Counted from the first letter of the stretch, positions 43,467-56,575 are shown. The stretch: 64,000 bases of DNA from Chlorokybus atmophyticus (GCA_009103225.1 RHPI01002402.1:1018127-1082126); one strand, 5' to 3'. The notes: generated by a model from the sequence alone, not told the origin. Numbers and translations: made by a program.

Positions 43467-46400
43467 CTACGCTGTCGGCGTGCAACAGGACAGATGCCCT
43501 GATGCGCCTCGGGAGGTCAGCGACTCCGCAGATGGACCACCTGCATCTGCGGCACATGCAGTAAGCTGTCCATTGCAGGTTACATACTACCATATAGACA
43601 GTGCAGACAAGGCGAACAGCAAAGGCTTACCATGTTTTCACAAGGCTCCACAAGGCGGCAACTTACTTCTGAATGACCGCCCAGCGTTTCTGATTTATAT
43701 AGGACAGTGTGAGATTGCATTGCCATAGCAAAGCTGGCAACAGGAACTATAGCATCTGTACCTACTCCTACCTCTCCAGCAGCAAGTGCTGCCGCGACAG
43801 TCTGAGGCTTGTGCTGGTGTCCAACCTTCCCTCGCCTACCGCGTGAGCTGGAAGGCCCTCCTGCAACGAACCTTTGGCATCCAAACAAGGCGAATTGCAT
43901 AGCCCTACAAATGCAGGCAGCATGACGACCAAAAGTTGCTGGCAGATCAAAGCACGCCGGGCATCAGGTTGCAAGTATTTACCCGCATCAGAGTTGTTGG
44001 AAGACCGTGGACTCCCGCTCTGGCTACCACCTTCAGACTTTTGAAATGCTTCTGGTATGCCAGCCTCAACTGTTTGGCTCTGCTCCTTCGCTGATGGCTT
44101 GGGTTTTGTAAGGATGGTCTTTACTTGCATCGCACCATTGGATGCTGGAGTTGCTGAAACAGAAGCTGCCGCAGCTGCCACTGCAGAGAGGAGAGGTGCG
44201 ATTGGTGCAGAGTCTGGGCGTCGCCTTGGGGTCCACACTTGCCGGTCAGGTCTATCCTTATTACGAAGTGGGCGTCCCCCTTCTGTCATATAAGTAGTTG
44301 ACACCATAGTCAATCGGTCAGGTTGGCCATGACTCAAACTTGCTCATGCAGAGCTGCAGGCTTAGGATCATCTTATCGTGATGGGTTGGGGCACAATATG
44401 GGAAACTTTACCATGCACAGACAACAGTGCACCTTGTTCACCAGGTGCAGAAGTGGGGCGTGTGTCCCTTGGACTGGCAGCATGTGCAACTCGAGTCTGA
44501 GATTGCTGCTTGGCCTGAGGAGGGGAAGCGGGAGGGGGAAGCGGAGGAGAAGGTGCAACCTGTGGTGCAGGTTGGCCACGCTGCAAAAGCATGCGCTGGG
44601 GAGGCTCCTGTATACAGCAATATGTGTGTGCAGGTGTGTCAATGCCAATGTCTCGATCACAGTGCAGCAGCATAACCCACCTGCGATGCTGAAACTGTGG
44701 GGCTTTTAGTGAGGATTGAAACTGCACCAGGCTGCAAGGGTACATGCGCTTGAGGCCTGCCAACAATGGGTATCAAATCAGGTTACAAGGCCCGAGGATG
44801 GCTGAGCAGTTGCTATAACTGCAAGAGCGCACCCCTTAGCAGAAGTTGGCCTGGGTGGTTTTGACGGCTTGCCACCGGTACTTTTATCTGATGTCGCCTC
44901 ACCCTGCGGACAGCCAGTTGTTACACAGAGCTGTTCACGCAATTGGCGAACTCCCCATGCCCGTCGCCGTTCTGCGAAACATGTGGCTAGCAACATGTTT
45001 CGCACAAATCCCAACGATGCATCAGCTAACTAGCTGCAAAAAATCATTGCCAATGCCTCCAGCTGACCTCATCTGGAGTTCCAAAGCAAGCCCCATGCCT
45101 TACCTCAAATTTTGGTGCTCGCTCGGAGACACTGGCTACCAAGGCCTTGGGCTTGGGCTTCGCGCTCTAGTAACACAACTCAGATTGAGCGCACACGCAC
45201 AAACCGCAGTTACATCACACTTGGCAGTGTAAATACCTCGCCTCTGTCCTTAGGTTTCTCAACTCTCGATTTGACAGTGATAGGAGTGTCTTTGCCTGCC
45301 AACTTCACAACCTTGGCAGCGGATGCGTTACCCCTTTGTTGCTGCACGTGTAGCATACGCGGTTCAATTGAAACATATCGCACAGATATGCCCAGAGATT
45401 TCCATACACATACATGTATGGAGTGCAATACAACAATGTATCCAATTACCCGTGAGGCATCACGATTGGCTCTCTTATTGCGCAGGTAAGTGATCAATGG
45501 TGTCAGCACCTCTGGTTCTGTGCCACCAGCAGCTGCCACAAACACGAGTGTCAGCACCTCAACATGACATGCTGTTTTGCACACAACTTGCATCACGATG
45601 CCATATCTGAACAACTTGCAAGATGTATGCAGCCCACACACCTAACAATGCAGCGCGCTCAGCATCCCTCTTTTCCAACTGCACTTCAGCTGAAGGAAGC
45701 ATATCCACCTTTGCAGATAGCGAGCTTTCAAAAGCCTGGTACTCGGAATCTGCAACAGCACATTGTTTTGATACTATCATAGTGATGGCGAAACACCGTG
45801 CATCTAGTCCTCGCAGCAAACCAACACAAACTAGAAAGCAACTTGTATGTAGGCACCTTTCTCATATGTGCCTTCGCGAGGGTCTCTGCGAGGCCTGGAG
45901 CGAGGCACCTTCTGAAAGGGTGCGTACTCAACTTCGGCACGAAACTGCGCACCTACGACACACAACCATTCGCAACAGTTGACAAGCAAGTGCTGCAAAC
46001 GGTGTTGAAGCAAGCCTTGCGGATGTAGCAGCCACCTTTTGTGTTGACAAACAGGTGGCCGTGGAACTCAGCATGGAAATTGAGCACATCTTCAGGCTTC
46101 TTGAAATTGAAGTATGCTCTTGACAACACTTGGCGCTTCTGACTGCGTTAGGGCAAGCAAAGACTCAGTGAGCTACACATGCGCAGCTGAATTTGCAATA
46201 CCAACGCAGCTTTGCGCAACAGCACAACTTGCAACATGATCGTGCAAACCCATGCGTCATCAGCAACATCCATTCTTGCATGCTCGTTTGCACATGCTTG
46301 CCGCCCTTGGGCCGTGAGCAAACAGGCCAACCCAAACTCACTGATGCTGGTTATGAAGCGACTGTCTCATTGTCTAATTCTGGTCTTAAGCTGATCCAGA

Positions 46401-46582
46401 CTTTGTGTTTGAAACTGTCAAACTCACCCTGCTTTGCCTTGGTAAAGGTACACCCACGTGTAGCGCCCGGTGAATTTCTTGTTGACGACGTCCAGCAGAG
46501 CCTCCTCCGTCAGGGTCGGGGGCAGGTGCCGCACTATGACCTTGGTGTGCGGAGGAGGAGGCGGAGGGGGCGGCTCCGGCAT
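43467..46582 (-). CDS. UPF3: UPF3, nonsense-mediated mRNA decay factor
   Basis: Thirteen exons join in phase: 46582-46428, 46142-46036, 45952-45857, 45749-45642, 45532-45450, 45341-45237, 45166-45104, 44903-44833, 44756-44681, 44607-44412, 44282-43983, 43860-43772 and 43565-43467 (TAG). The predicted protein is ~515 aa. The N-terminal Smg4/UPF3 RRM-like domain is clear: KVIVRHLPPTLTEEALLDVV, GRYTWVYLYQGKAG, SRAYFNFKKPEDVLNF, VEYAPFQKVPRSRPRRDPRE. EVLTPLITYLRNKRA follows. The C-terminal part has the plant-type NKDRPDRQVWTPRRRPDS motif for exon-junction-complex contact. It links terminating ribosomes, UPF2 and the exon junction complex in quality control of mRNAs, fitting the intron-rich genes here. 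After the TAG the frame stays open a further 112 codons, so the C-terminus deserves a transcript check. Confidence 0.9.
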
Positions 46583-46751
46583 GGTTTGACATATAGACCC
46601 AACAAGGAGACAGCGGCGAGGCGAAGCCGACAAACACAAAGGAGCGACAAAGGTCTCACCCTACACCCTAATCTCAGCACAGATCGCTGCTACTGCTGCT
46701 GCTCCAAGAGCCTGCAACGTCGGCCTGCTCGAAGGCAAGCTTCAACTAACC

Positions 46752-47906
46752 TGATCAAACCAGCAAGCAATCGCTCCGCCAGGCGCTCAGGCACAGGCGG
46801 TCTTTACCGCCTACGACCGCGACTTTCCACACCCCGCCCAGCTGCTCTCCGCCTCCGCCACCGCCTCCGCCAGCCCTGAGGCTGTGGATGAGCCTCAGCG
46901 TGTGGAACGTACCGCTCATGTGAGCCAACCGGCCAGCATTGATGTGTTGCCACGCAGTCTTGCGGCGGCGCTTAGACGGCGGCGGGCGTGGAGCACGAGG
47001 AGGATCAGGACCAGGAGCACAAGCAGAATGTGTTGAGCAAAACACTACACATGTGAGTTGGTTGCAGCATCAGTTGCTGCATGCATGCCAGAATTGCTTT
47101 ACTCTTGTTGGCTTGAGAGCTTGTGTGAGCTTGTATGTGCACGGACTGCATGTATGAAAGATGACTTATACTCTATGCACATGCACGCGGAAATACTAGA
47201 GCAGCAAAATCTGGATCTGCACCGCTTGACATCAGTCTCAGGAGATGTTGCTGACAAACGGTTAGTCGTGCACCCAAAGGGCATGATATTACACACAGAG
47301 GCATACGTCTTCTGGACAATTGGTTCAGCACATGCAACGACCTTGTGTAAGAGGGTGCCATCCTGAATGAAGAACCGTGTTGTCGTGACAGGGGTGCATG
47401 TGTCTGTGAGCGCAAGAGCTTCGCATTGACAGTGCCCATGTGAAGGGTGCCACCGCGAAAGGGCGTGAGCTCCCCGATGGTGAACTCAGTGCGGCTCCGC
47501 CAGATCAGCCTCGGGGCTGCAGCGTACGATACTTGTGTAGTTGGTGTTGGCTGCTGTTCATGCATCATATCATGTGGTTTTTCACTCACACCCTATGGGT
47601 TATCGGATACTCAACTGTGGAAGCTGGGATGTCTTCAATATCAATTTGCTGTGTGGGGTCAGATTGAGGCCCAGGACTGCCTGAGTTTCCCATGCGATAA
47701 GTGAGACTGAACAACCATTTGCCTTTGCATGCAGGCTGGCGGTGTGTTGGTTTACTGCAAAGGACATCAGCCGCAGCATTCATGCTAACAACGTGCCCGC
47801 TTCGGAGCAGCAGACGGCGGCGCTCATACAGCAAATCAAAAACTCTGAGCAGACGGGCGCCATGCACACCCTGAAGCACATGGGGAATGATGCCACCAAA
47901 GGCTGA
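46752..47906 (+). CDS. Unrecognised plus-strand protein, divergent from UPF3
   Basis: Exon 1 (start unresolved, ~46752-46919) reads QAIAPPGAQAQAVFTAYDRD..QLLSASATASASPEAVDEPQ. A 56-nt intron (46920-46975, GTGAGC..CTTAG) joins exon 2, 46976-47052 (GVEHEEDQDQEHKQNVLSKT). A 682-nt intron then joins exon 3, 47735-47906 (FTAKDISRSIHANNVPASEQ.., AALIQQIKNSEQTGAMHTLK), with a TGA stop. All phases agree. The N-terminus is Pro/Ala-rich, the middle acidic, and the end helical. No ATG lies in exon 1 downstream of an in-frame TGA, so an upstream exon is likely. No family was recognised. Confidence 0.5.
47099..47693 (-). CDS. Possible gene nested antisense in an intron
   Basis: The minus strand reads MGNSGSPGPQSDPTQQIDIE..PASTVEYPITH (from 47693), SYAAAPRLIWRSRTEFTIGE..TPFRGGTLHMG (~47535-47440), and TTRFFIQDGTLLHKVVACAE..KTYASVCNIMPFGC down to a stop at 47099. 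Codon third positions are GC-rich on this strand, and MGNSGS would suit N-myristoylation. Against it, the phase between blocks 1 and 2 does not close with a standard donor. It lies wholly within intron 2 of the plus-strand gene above. No family was recognised. Confidence 0.35.
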
Positions 47907-48787
47907 CTGCATGCTGCAGACACAACCTCTGTACCAACTGATTGCAGCTCGGTATCGGCGTGAAACCGAAGAAGCCCGCGTGTTGCTGCATGATAACTAT
48001 CCTGTGGCACCAGAAATTCACTTTAAGCAAAGCAATTGGCCACATGTGTAGTCTGCTTTTTGTGCACCGCTTAGTGGTTGTTGTTGGTGGTGGTGGTGTG
48101 CACATTTGTGTGAAAACCGGTCAAGCATCCGGCTATGCAGCAGTGCTCCCACTCACATGTGTTGCTGCAATCCAGTGCTCGCATACTTGTACAGAGGATA
48201 CAACCCACACAACCCATGAGTATTACAATTGTGTGGAATCTAGACCATGCGGACATATGCAGTCTAAGGCCACCACCTGGAACACATCTGACGGTGCTGT
48301 CATTGTTGAGCATTCTCATGTGCACTGGATGTGTTCTACATGCCATGTTGCCGGTTGGCTCATAGTCAAGGTTGTGGCTACCAGTTACTGATGTTGACGG
48401 TCTGTCACTATCAGTATGGTTACAGAGATGGTGACTTGCATACAAAGGTCTAAGACACTACTGGCTTGTTTTGTATGGAGCTCCACTGCTACAGCATTGA
48501 GTACTCGTGCACTGAGACAGTAACCTCGCGAATGAGAGATAGTTGTGTACCAAGAACCCTGGTGGAGGCAAACTCACAAGAGTTGTACATTGCATGCACA
48601 ACAAACCACTGCAAAACGAATACATTACCAAAGCACTCACTAGTAAGCACAAATGTACATTCGGTCATATGCCAGCCTTGCTCACTAGCACATTGGCAAG
48701 GAATGGTACCACGCGCCTAACACTCGTGACGGGCGACAGGTACATGGGATCCCACAGTAAAGATGTACACGCGTCAAGTTTGCAACG
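47907..48787. other. No gene seen
   Basis: Short frames only. GT-rich TTGTTGTTGGTGGTGGTGG is at 48078-48100. Confidence 0.45.
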
Positions 48788-51077
48788 CTAAGTGAAAGGC
48801 AGGAAGTTCACATGAAGAATAGTCCCGGCGATGATGAAAGTGAAGGCATACACGGCAATGGCTCGCTGTACAGGGAGCAACCACCTACTCCGTGTCTTGC
48901 AGAAGACTTGCTGCGCCAAAAACCAGTAGATGGGAGCACAAGCTGACAAAAACCTCGTGGACACCTGCACCATGCAAACTGGCTTAACACACCAAACAAT
49001 CTGCTTTGAATGCCCCTCAAACAGCACCAAACACAGTACCTGAACATGAAGCACCGTTAGACAGACCGCCAGAAGGAAGGCAAGGTGATAAACTTGACAC
49101 TGCACATCATCTGCGTAGTAGCCAGCAACAGCACTCCCAAGGGCCCTGCCAACGGCGTTGATTGCAGCCGTGTCTACATCCTTTCCGCGAGAGCCACCTG
49201 CAGACACACGAGGAAGTTGACTACTTTACAACACAAGAGCGTACAGGAATCAAACTTTATATATAATTGGCCTGGCACACAGGGCGCTATTGTCAACCCA
49301 CCTCCTAGTGCATCGCCAGGAAGCTGCTTGTTTGACCAAAGGCCAAGCGAAGCTGCACGCAAGGGATCACGTCGCCAGTAACTAATGACTGCGGCTGCGG
49401 AAATTACAAGAATAGGAAGCGCCAGCACAAAGTTGGGAACCTGCTTGACTTCATAGTAACGAAACAGGCCTACGTTCCTGCCAGCAATGCTGACTGTCAC
49501 AAGTTGTGAATGACATGACAGATGGCCAAAATGCACAAATAAGGCAGCACGTGCATTGCTTACCAGTACTCTTTCTGAACAAACCCATAAATGTATGGGA
49601 GTTTCTGCTGACACCAGGGCCGTTGCAAACCTTCTGAGCTGCAAAAGGCGCTTGACCCAAAGTATTGAAACAATATAACTGGTGCGGCTGTCAATGAACA
49701 CAGCGCAAGCGTGTGCACGGCACCCCGCAATGCCTGTACAACAAGTTCTGCTGTCACGTAGGTTGCATCCCAGCCGAGTTGCCTAACTGCAACTGCAGTG
49801 GCATGCAAATTTTGCACATTCAAGGCAGGGCAGCATGTACCTGCGGAAGAGTAACGACCTGCAAGGCTTGCAAAAAGTCGAACAAAAAGTAACCGCAATG
49901 TAGAACACCATTTGAGCGTGTAGCTGATGTCAGTGCAAAGAACCCAGCTGCAGGCCAGCGCCTGCGCTTTGCAAGACACAGCAACCCCAGAAAAGCGCAC
50001 GCTGCGTAGACACTCTCCGAGTACCTGCACATGCATACGTCGATCACACAGGGTACCTGGAGCAACTTAACACATTTTGCGCAACTTGCAGCGCAAGCAT
50101 GCACTCACAGCTGTCTTGTACATAGCTGCAGCTGCTGACGGCCACTCACTCACAGCGTGCTGTGAAAAACTGAGGCAGGGTTGAAACTGTACAAAACTGC
50201 AGCTTTCTGCGCCACTCTCACATCCTTCAACAGCTCAACACCGAGTCTGTCAAATGAACTTTGTTTTCGCTGAGCAAATCAGCAGACTGCAACGGCCTCG
50301 CATGCAACTTGCATCATGCACGCTGCATTGACGGCTGCTTCCATGTGTTCAAATAAGTGCTGGTTGTGACCACATGCAAGCAAGTGCGCACCTGAACAGG
50401 GACACTGCGGCCATAATAAATGCGCCATTGGATAAGAGGAGGCCAGCAATGACGATACGGTCATGTAAGGACAGAACTTGGCGGAAGGGCCACAGCACTG
50501 TACGCCACACATGCACACTCAGCAGCTAGTCTCACGGTAAACTGCGCAAACTGCTCCGCAGCATTACGCGCACTTGCATGCGACTACTTGATATAATTGA
50601 CAGCAGCTTAAGATAATGACGCTGACGCAGCAAGACAGACACATACTCCGCATCGTGGCAAACATCCTGTGTGGTGCTGAATTGCTTGCCTACTGAAGCA
50701 GTGAAACGCATGACCGCCGGCATGAGAGGAAAGAACGCGAACATCTGCTCATACTCGTAGCCACAACGCGCAATGCGGGCAAAGTGCACGCCGTCCCACT
50801 TGACAAGAGAGGGTAGCACGCCGCGTGCATGCCCAACGTCAAGCTCATGCCCATGGTCATACAAGCCCTCGGCCTTATCCCCCACAAGACAAGGCGGCAC
50901 GACGGCAGCGGAGCTGTCGTAATCCTGCACCAGCCAGTCGCCGGCGAACACCAGGAGCAGCACGAGCAGCCTGGACAGCGTTGCTACGCGGACGACCTGC
51001 CACGTGGCTGCCCGAACAAGCCCCTTCTCCCGGGCGACATCCTCCTCCACCGCCGCCACCTCCGCGGCCGCCGCCAT
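48788..51077 (-). CDS. PIGV: PIG-V, GPI mannosyltransferase 2
   Basis: The start is MAAAAEVAAVEEDV at 51077. Exons: 51077-50694 (ATLSRLLVLLLVFAGDWLVQ.., LVKWDGVHFARIARCGYEYE, continuing QMFAFFPLMP), ~50510-50393 (LLLSNGAFIMAAVSLFR), ~50195-50157 (FNPASVFHSTL), ~50027-49856 (YSESVYAACAFLGLLCL.., FFALTSATRSNGVLHCGYFL), ~49736-49563 (PWCQQKLPYIYGFVQKEYW), ~49490-49303 (NVGLFRYYEVKQVPNFVLAL), ~49200-49040 and ~48965-48788 (VSTRFLSACAPIYWFLAQQV.., GTILHVNFLPFT, TAG). It is a multi-pass ER membrane enzyme. PIG-V adds the second mannose to the GPI-anchor precursor, using dolichol-phosphate mannose. The WDGVHF and E-Q-FFPL-P segments are family hallmarks near the active site. Some internal splice phases were not resolved. 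Confidence 0.9.
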
Positions 51078-51608
51078 GCTGGCAGCACGGCACAAGTTGC
51101 GTTGCTGCTGGTTATAGTCATCATTTGTTTGGTACAAGTGTACCAAGTACAGGCTCGCACGCTGCATATGCCGGGCGGTTCTCGCACCCGGGCATCCGAT
51201 GCCTTTGCAACTTTTCGAAGTCAGCTGGTTACGAGCTGGATGCTGAGCTAGCCGTGTCGCGTTGTACTTGCCGCCGCCGCCGCCGCCGCCGCTTGGTGCG
51301 GCTACGTGCCAGCACCGACGTCGCTGCAGGAGAGGACAACAAGGAGGACGGGATGCAGAAGGAGTAGCAAGGGCGGTGCTATCCTCAGAGGCGGTGAGCA
51401 GGGTTGGTTGGAAGGCGGCGGTGGGACAAGCAGCAGCAGCTTGCTGCTGGAGATTTTGTGTGTCAAGGGTGCTGGCGAAGGGTGTTGTTGGACTGCTGTA
51501 ATAGTGGACACAGTACGCGAAACCCTGACTTCGTGTTGGGGCTGTTGCACTGACACGGACCCTCTGGTTGATTCACCGGGGCGGACGCCGCTGGCTGGCG
51601 GCTTGCAT
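51078..51608. promoter_or_regulatory. Divergent promoter region of PIG-V and the CHY-RING gene
   Basis: 531 nt separate the two start codons. (CCG)8 lies at ~51270-51293. A longer in-frame start for the plus-strand gene exists at 51306, so part of this could be coding. No TATA box was recognised. Confidence 0.4.
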
Positions 51609-54035
51609 ATGGAGGCAGGCCGTTCGGGGGCTTCTGCAGCGGACAATTCGGAAACGTCAGCTGCAGAGGCAGCAGCCTCCAGTCGTGAAGACCGCCTGTC
51701 CGCTGATTCTGTCAGCGGAGAGGCCGCTCAGGTGCGATGCTCCGCTATTTTGCGATTGCACTAGCTTGGGACGATCTCAGCCCCTTTTGCATGCACGTAG
51801 TTCTGCCGTAGCTGCAGGCTGTCAGAAGTTTCCTGTGACAGGTCGCATGCGTTATACGTAGCAACACCCGCATGCAACAATATGTGCATGTCAGCACACC
51901 GGTTGTGCCTGCTGTGACACGCTACGCTTGCAGTGTGGGTGTTGCTTTGGAACACATCATATCGGGCTGCTTGCCGGTTGCTTTAGCACCAATACCGTGC
52001 ATTGCATCCGTCAGTGCCAACCAAGGTGCCTCCGCATGCAATGCCAGAATACGCTGCAACCATGCAGAGACACTGAGAAAATGCACGCTGATGCGAAGCT
52101 TGCCAGTAGTACAACTGCAAGCTGCAACTTGTGTTTTCTGTTCAATGACTGATAGTCATTGAACCTCAGGCTTCGACTTCCTCCAGTGACCAGCAAGGTT
52201 CAGAGCAACCTGGCCCTGAAGATGACGGTGGCGCTGATGAGGATGAAGGATTTGAAGGATTAATACTGGAAGAGTTTGTCCATGGTGCGCAAGATGGGGA
52301 CGAAGATGGCGATGATGACGAGTATGAAGATGCCGATGAAGACGCAGGTGATGAGGAAGATGAAGATGACTTTCACGATGCAGAACATCAGCCCCAGGAG
52401 CCCACGTCACCTGAAGAGATCGCGCTACAGCGGGGCAAAATGCAGCACGGGTAAGTTGTGTTAAAAAAAGGCCACAGGTGGTGACGACAACATTGAACTT
52501 GTTGAATTGGGAGTGGCTAGTACAACTGTGACATCGCATACACCGCAGGTGCACACATTATCGCAGGAGATGCCGCATACGAGCGCCATGCTGTGATGAA
52601 GTATTCTCTTGCAGGCATTGCCACAATGAGTTGAAGGTAACATCTGTGGGTTTCAGCGTTGCGACATGCAGTGCTGCTTTAAGCAGTTTTTGCACTTGGA
52701 CAGACACTGGATCTGATTCCCAGTCTGCTTGATGACAGAATGCAGGAGAGAAGGACCCAGCCATGCGGCACGAGATGGATCGAAAAGCTGTCACATTTGT
52801 TGTTTGCTGCTTGTGCGAGACAGAGCAGGAGGTCGCGCAAGTTTGCAGCAACTGCGGCGTTCGTATGGGTGAATACTTTTGCGCGGAGTGCAAATTCTAT
52901 GATGATGAGGTACGACATGGTACGCTGTATCTCAGCTGAAGTAGTGCAGCTTGCAAGTCTTGTGTCGTGTTACCAGCAATGTTTATCGGTCTGTGTAGTC
53001 TTCAACAGTTGTTTGCCAGCAAGTGTTGGTGCGAGCATGGAGCACGCGTGGAGACTGTGTGATGTAATTGTAGTACTAGCAGCTCATTGTTTCTCCTTGT
53101 CCTTGACCAGGTGCGCAAAAAGCAGTTCCACTGCAACAAGTGTGGGATTTGCAGAGTCGGTGGCCAAGCCAATTTTTTCCACTGTGACACCTGTGGTGGG
53201 TTATAGTTATTTATGGTCTTCATGTCGTTTGTGGTGTTGTCTGCTCACCTTCTGCCTCGCAGGCTGTTGCTACACCATGCAATTACAAGCCCGGCATGTC
53301 TGCGTAGAAAAATCAATGCACCACAACTGTCCGGTCTGCTTTGAGGTGGGTTTGTGCTCAAAAGAGTGGAATGTCATTGCGCCGAATTCTTCAGTGCTTG
53401 GTTCTGAACGTGACAACGGTGTACTTGCAGTACCTTTTTGATTCAATTCGACCTACCGCAGTTCTGCCCTGCGGTCACACAATCCATCAAGAGTGCCAAG
53501 TCCAGTTGCAACAGCACCATCAGTACGTGCCAGCCATACTACGTGTGGCTCTGCGCAAGTTGTGTCAGCACAAGTGTGCGTTGCATGTGGCAAGCAGTTG
53601 CTTATAGCAGTGTCTATATGCAGGTATACTTGCCCAATCTGCTCCAAGTCCACACAAGATATGTCAGCCACATGGCGGCACATGGACCTGCAGGTACCAA
53701 TAATGGGCATTGAGCAAGCTTGTTGATGCATGCATATGTCATTATCCTGTGCACCACTGACTTTTTGTGCTGTGGTGCTGCTTAACAGGTTGCAGCAGTT
53801 CAGATGCCTGAAGAGTATCGCGACAAAAAGGTATGTTGTGTGCAACTTCTGGCATGCTGCTGTTTCCACAGAGTGAGCAAGTAGTAGAGTGAGCAAGTAG
53901 ATGTAACCTACTGTGACATCTGTGCAGGTCAGTGTGCTATGCAACGATTGTGGCAAGATCGGGGAAACAAATTTTCACGTCATGGGCTTGAAGTGCCATG
54001 GCTGCAACTCGTACAACACACGGCAGATTAAATAA
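51609..54035 (+). CDS. RCHY1/MIEL1-type CHY zinc-finger and RING E3 ubiquitin ligase
   Basis: Exons: 51609-51731 (Ala/Ser/Glu-rich), ~52169-52450 (very acidic, [17 protein letters not shown]), 52549-52636 ([20 protein letters not shown], continuing HCHNE), ~52770-52909 ([20 protein letters not shown]), 53111-53195 ([20 protein letters not shown]), 53263-53345 (HHNCPVCFE), 53431-53522 ([20 protein letters not shown]), 53624-53693 ([13 protein letters not shown]), 53789-53830 and 53928-54035 ([20 protein letters not shown].., YNTRQIK, TAA). The order CHY finger, CTCHY finger, RING-H2, C-terminal zinc ribbon is that of RCHY1/Pirh2 and plant MIEL1, which attach ubiquitin to target regulators. The acidic N-terminal extension before the CHY finger is longer than in human RCHY1. 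The acceptor for the exon near 52770 was not settled in phase. Confidence 0.9.
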
Positions 54036-56379
54036 GTGGAAACTAGGAGGTGCATGTGTGATAGACGTAGCACATTTTGGATTGCTTAGCTGGTCTTGTT
54101 TGGCATGCTCTGCCACTGGTTGTGCCAACACCCCGCAACCATCTCAACGCCGTCTTGCTGGATAGTGTAGTGAGGGATGTGTGCGCCAAGCTGCCCTGGT
54201 CAAACGATTGAGAGCTGCTACACAACCTCCTGGTGCACATAGCAGACATTGGAGCAGCGCGAGGCACACTCTTGAAAAACTTGTGCTCGCGTGCAAGGCA
54301 AACAATAGTGCACATAATAAGGCAAGTAAATAATGATGGTGGGGGCTCAAGCAGAGTTCACAACGCAGACTCGCATACATCAAGACTCATACTACCCACC
54401 TAGCACTGAGACCGGCAAGTAGCATGCATGGTGGAGGCAAGTAGGGGAGGCAGCAATTGGGAACAAGCACCACCTGCAGTGCAACGGCCACAAGAAAGAG
54501 GTAAGTGACAGGTAAGTGAGTGCGGAGAGCAGTGCTAGTAGTGCCTGCATGTACATACAGTGTGACATATGTCAGGGGCTGATTTGAATGTAATGAACTG
54601 CTTGCCAACATGTTACATTATGCTGGCGTTACAATTGCCCATTCGCTACGGACACTTGACCTATTAACCTATCGGGTCTTCAGCTGCTAGCATGCTGAGT
54701 GGACTACGGACAAGTCAGACTGCTGGTAGGACCGTGCAACATATTAAAGACGTAACGGCAGCGAGGAGACAGCGGCGGGGGCCAAGCAGTTGTTGCGCGT
54801 TGTCGTCATCGTCATGCTTGCTGATGTGCTTGAAGACCTCCCGGGCTGACCTCTACCTCTCTTGCTTGCTGCTTCCCATGTCATATCTTGCTGCTTCCCA
54901 TATCAGTCACAAAGTGCAAACGGTAAGTACTCTAGCGAATGAAACAAATGCACTGTGATACCAATACACCCAGCTTAGCCTGTTTTGCAACATCTGCATG
55001 TGGGTGAGGTGCTTGTCATCGTGGGATGGCAGCGAAGTGCTGCTCATCCAGCTTGCAGTACACGCAAGAGCATATACCTATATCCTGGGTCTGGAACAAG
55101 GTCATATCCAAGAAGTGCACGCCAGAACCAATTGCAGACTGTGTTAGTCAGAGTGTCATGCGGTAAATACCTCCACCCACAACATCAGCAGTAGAGTACA
55201 TGACTGATGCAAAATCTGGCACACCCAGCATCAAAAGATCATGTGATGCCGGCCCAAGCTAGATATGCTTATATACCACACTTGTGACGACAATGTAACT
55301 TGCAATGCAATTGTGTATAACACTCTTGCTATGACACAACACTCGCACATCACCTTACACACAAATCACTCTCAACTTGTGCAATGCTTATGTCTTTACA
55401 CTTGTGTGTTGCACTCTTGGCACATCACAAGACTAAAGACTCACACTAGCTTACAACAAGTCACTCTCAACTTGTGCAAGACTACTGGTGTGTTACAACA
55501 ATAATAGCAATTCACAACAAGTAGCCTCCTTAGTCTGGCACCCCCTTCAATGATCTTCCCAAACAGCCCACTTGTAGAGCCTTCCCTAGGATGCACACGC
55601 ACCTGCACAAGCGCTTAAATGCCTCAAGCTTGCATCTTTGACTAGTGAACGCTTGCTCACTGATATACAAGCCTTGGTCAGATTTGATTTTGACTTGTAA
55701 CCATTGTTGACTCACTCTTTGACTCTGGCAAGGGAGTTATAACTCTATGGTGCCACGTTTGGACCACACACGCAATGGCGTGTGGCGATCAACCTACCTC
55801 TCATGCCCTCACATGGGCATTGTAACGAAACCACCCACTTACTTGCTGGGCGGCTTGGCAAACTTATGCACAAGCACAAGGACTTACTACTGGAAGCCCT
55901 ACCAGCGTCACTGGTGCAGTACCTTGCAAAGGAAGTCACAGCACTGCACCAAGGAAGGAGAGGATGACACCAACCTCTCTACTCAGCTCCCACACACTCA
56001 CACACTCAAGCACACCTCACACACATGTGCAAAGCTGCCACGGACATCACACCCCACATGGGATGAGAGGGAGAGCCCCTTGAACAACTAAACTAGGCAC
56101 CCCACACACAAGAGTCGAGTATGCACATGCTGAGCTGCCTCAACACATGTTGAGGCCGTTCATATACCCTCTCTTTGCTGCTCTCCAACCCCGAACATCC
56201 AAGTCCAAGGCTACATGCCTTGTCATGGCTGCGTTGACCAGAAGTCATGTCTAGGGCTGCCACATCAGCCCTTGGACCTCTTTCAATGCCCAAGACTGAT
56301 CACACATCAGCCTCGGACATCACACACATCATCCTTAGACGTTGTGAACGTCCTTGGCTGGTCACATCAGCCTAAGACA

Positions 56380-56575
56380 TCATACTCATGCATACATATG
56401 CATCCTTATGCATACATATGCGCGCATATGCACACATATGCGCATGCATGCATATACATGCATACATCTAGTACATACCTCTCATGCACGCATATGCACT
56501 CATATGCGTACATGTGCACACATATGCAAACACATGCATACACATGCGGACATATGCACACATATGTCTTTGTAC
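56380..56575. repeat. CATATG-based degenerate tandem repeat
   Basis: Alternating CATATGC, ACACATATGC and GCATACATATGC words fill ~195 nt. They are self-complementary, so the whole tract can fold on itself or bind a palindromic site factor many times. Confidence 0.85.

Noticed and set aside
43240-43728. 162-codon plus-strand frame
   Set aside because: It overlaps the last UPF3 exon in antisense and shows no motif; the UPF3 exon phases close without it.
56380-56575. CRISPR-like array
   Set aside because: The units are short, degenerate and without unique spacers, and the genome is eukaryotic.
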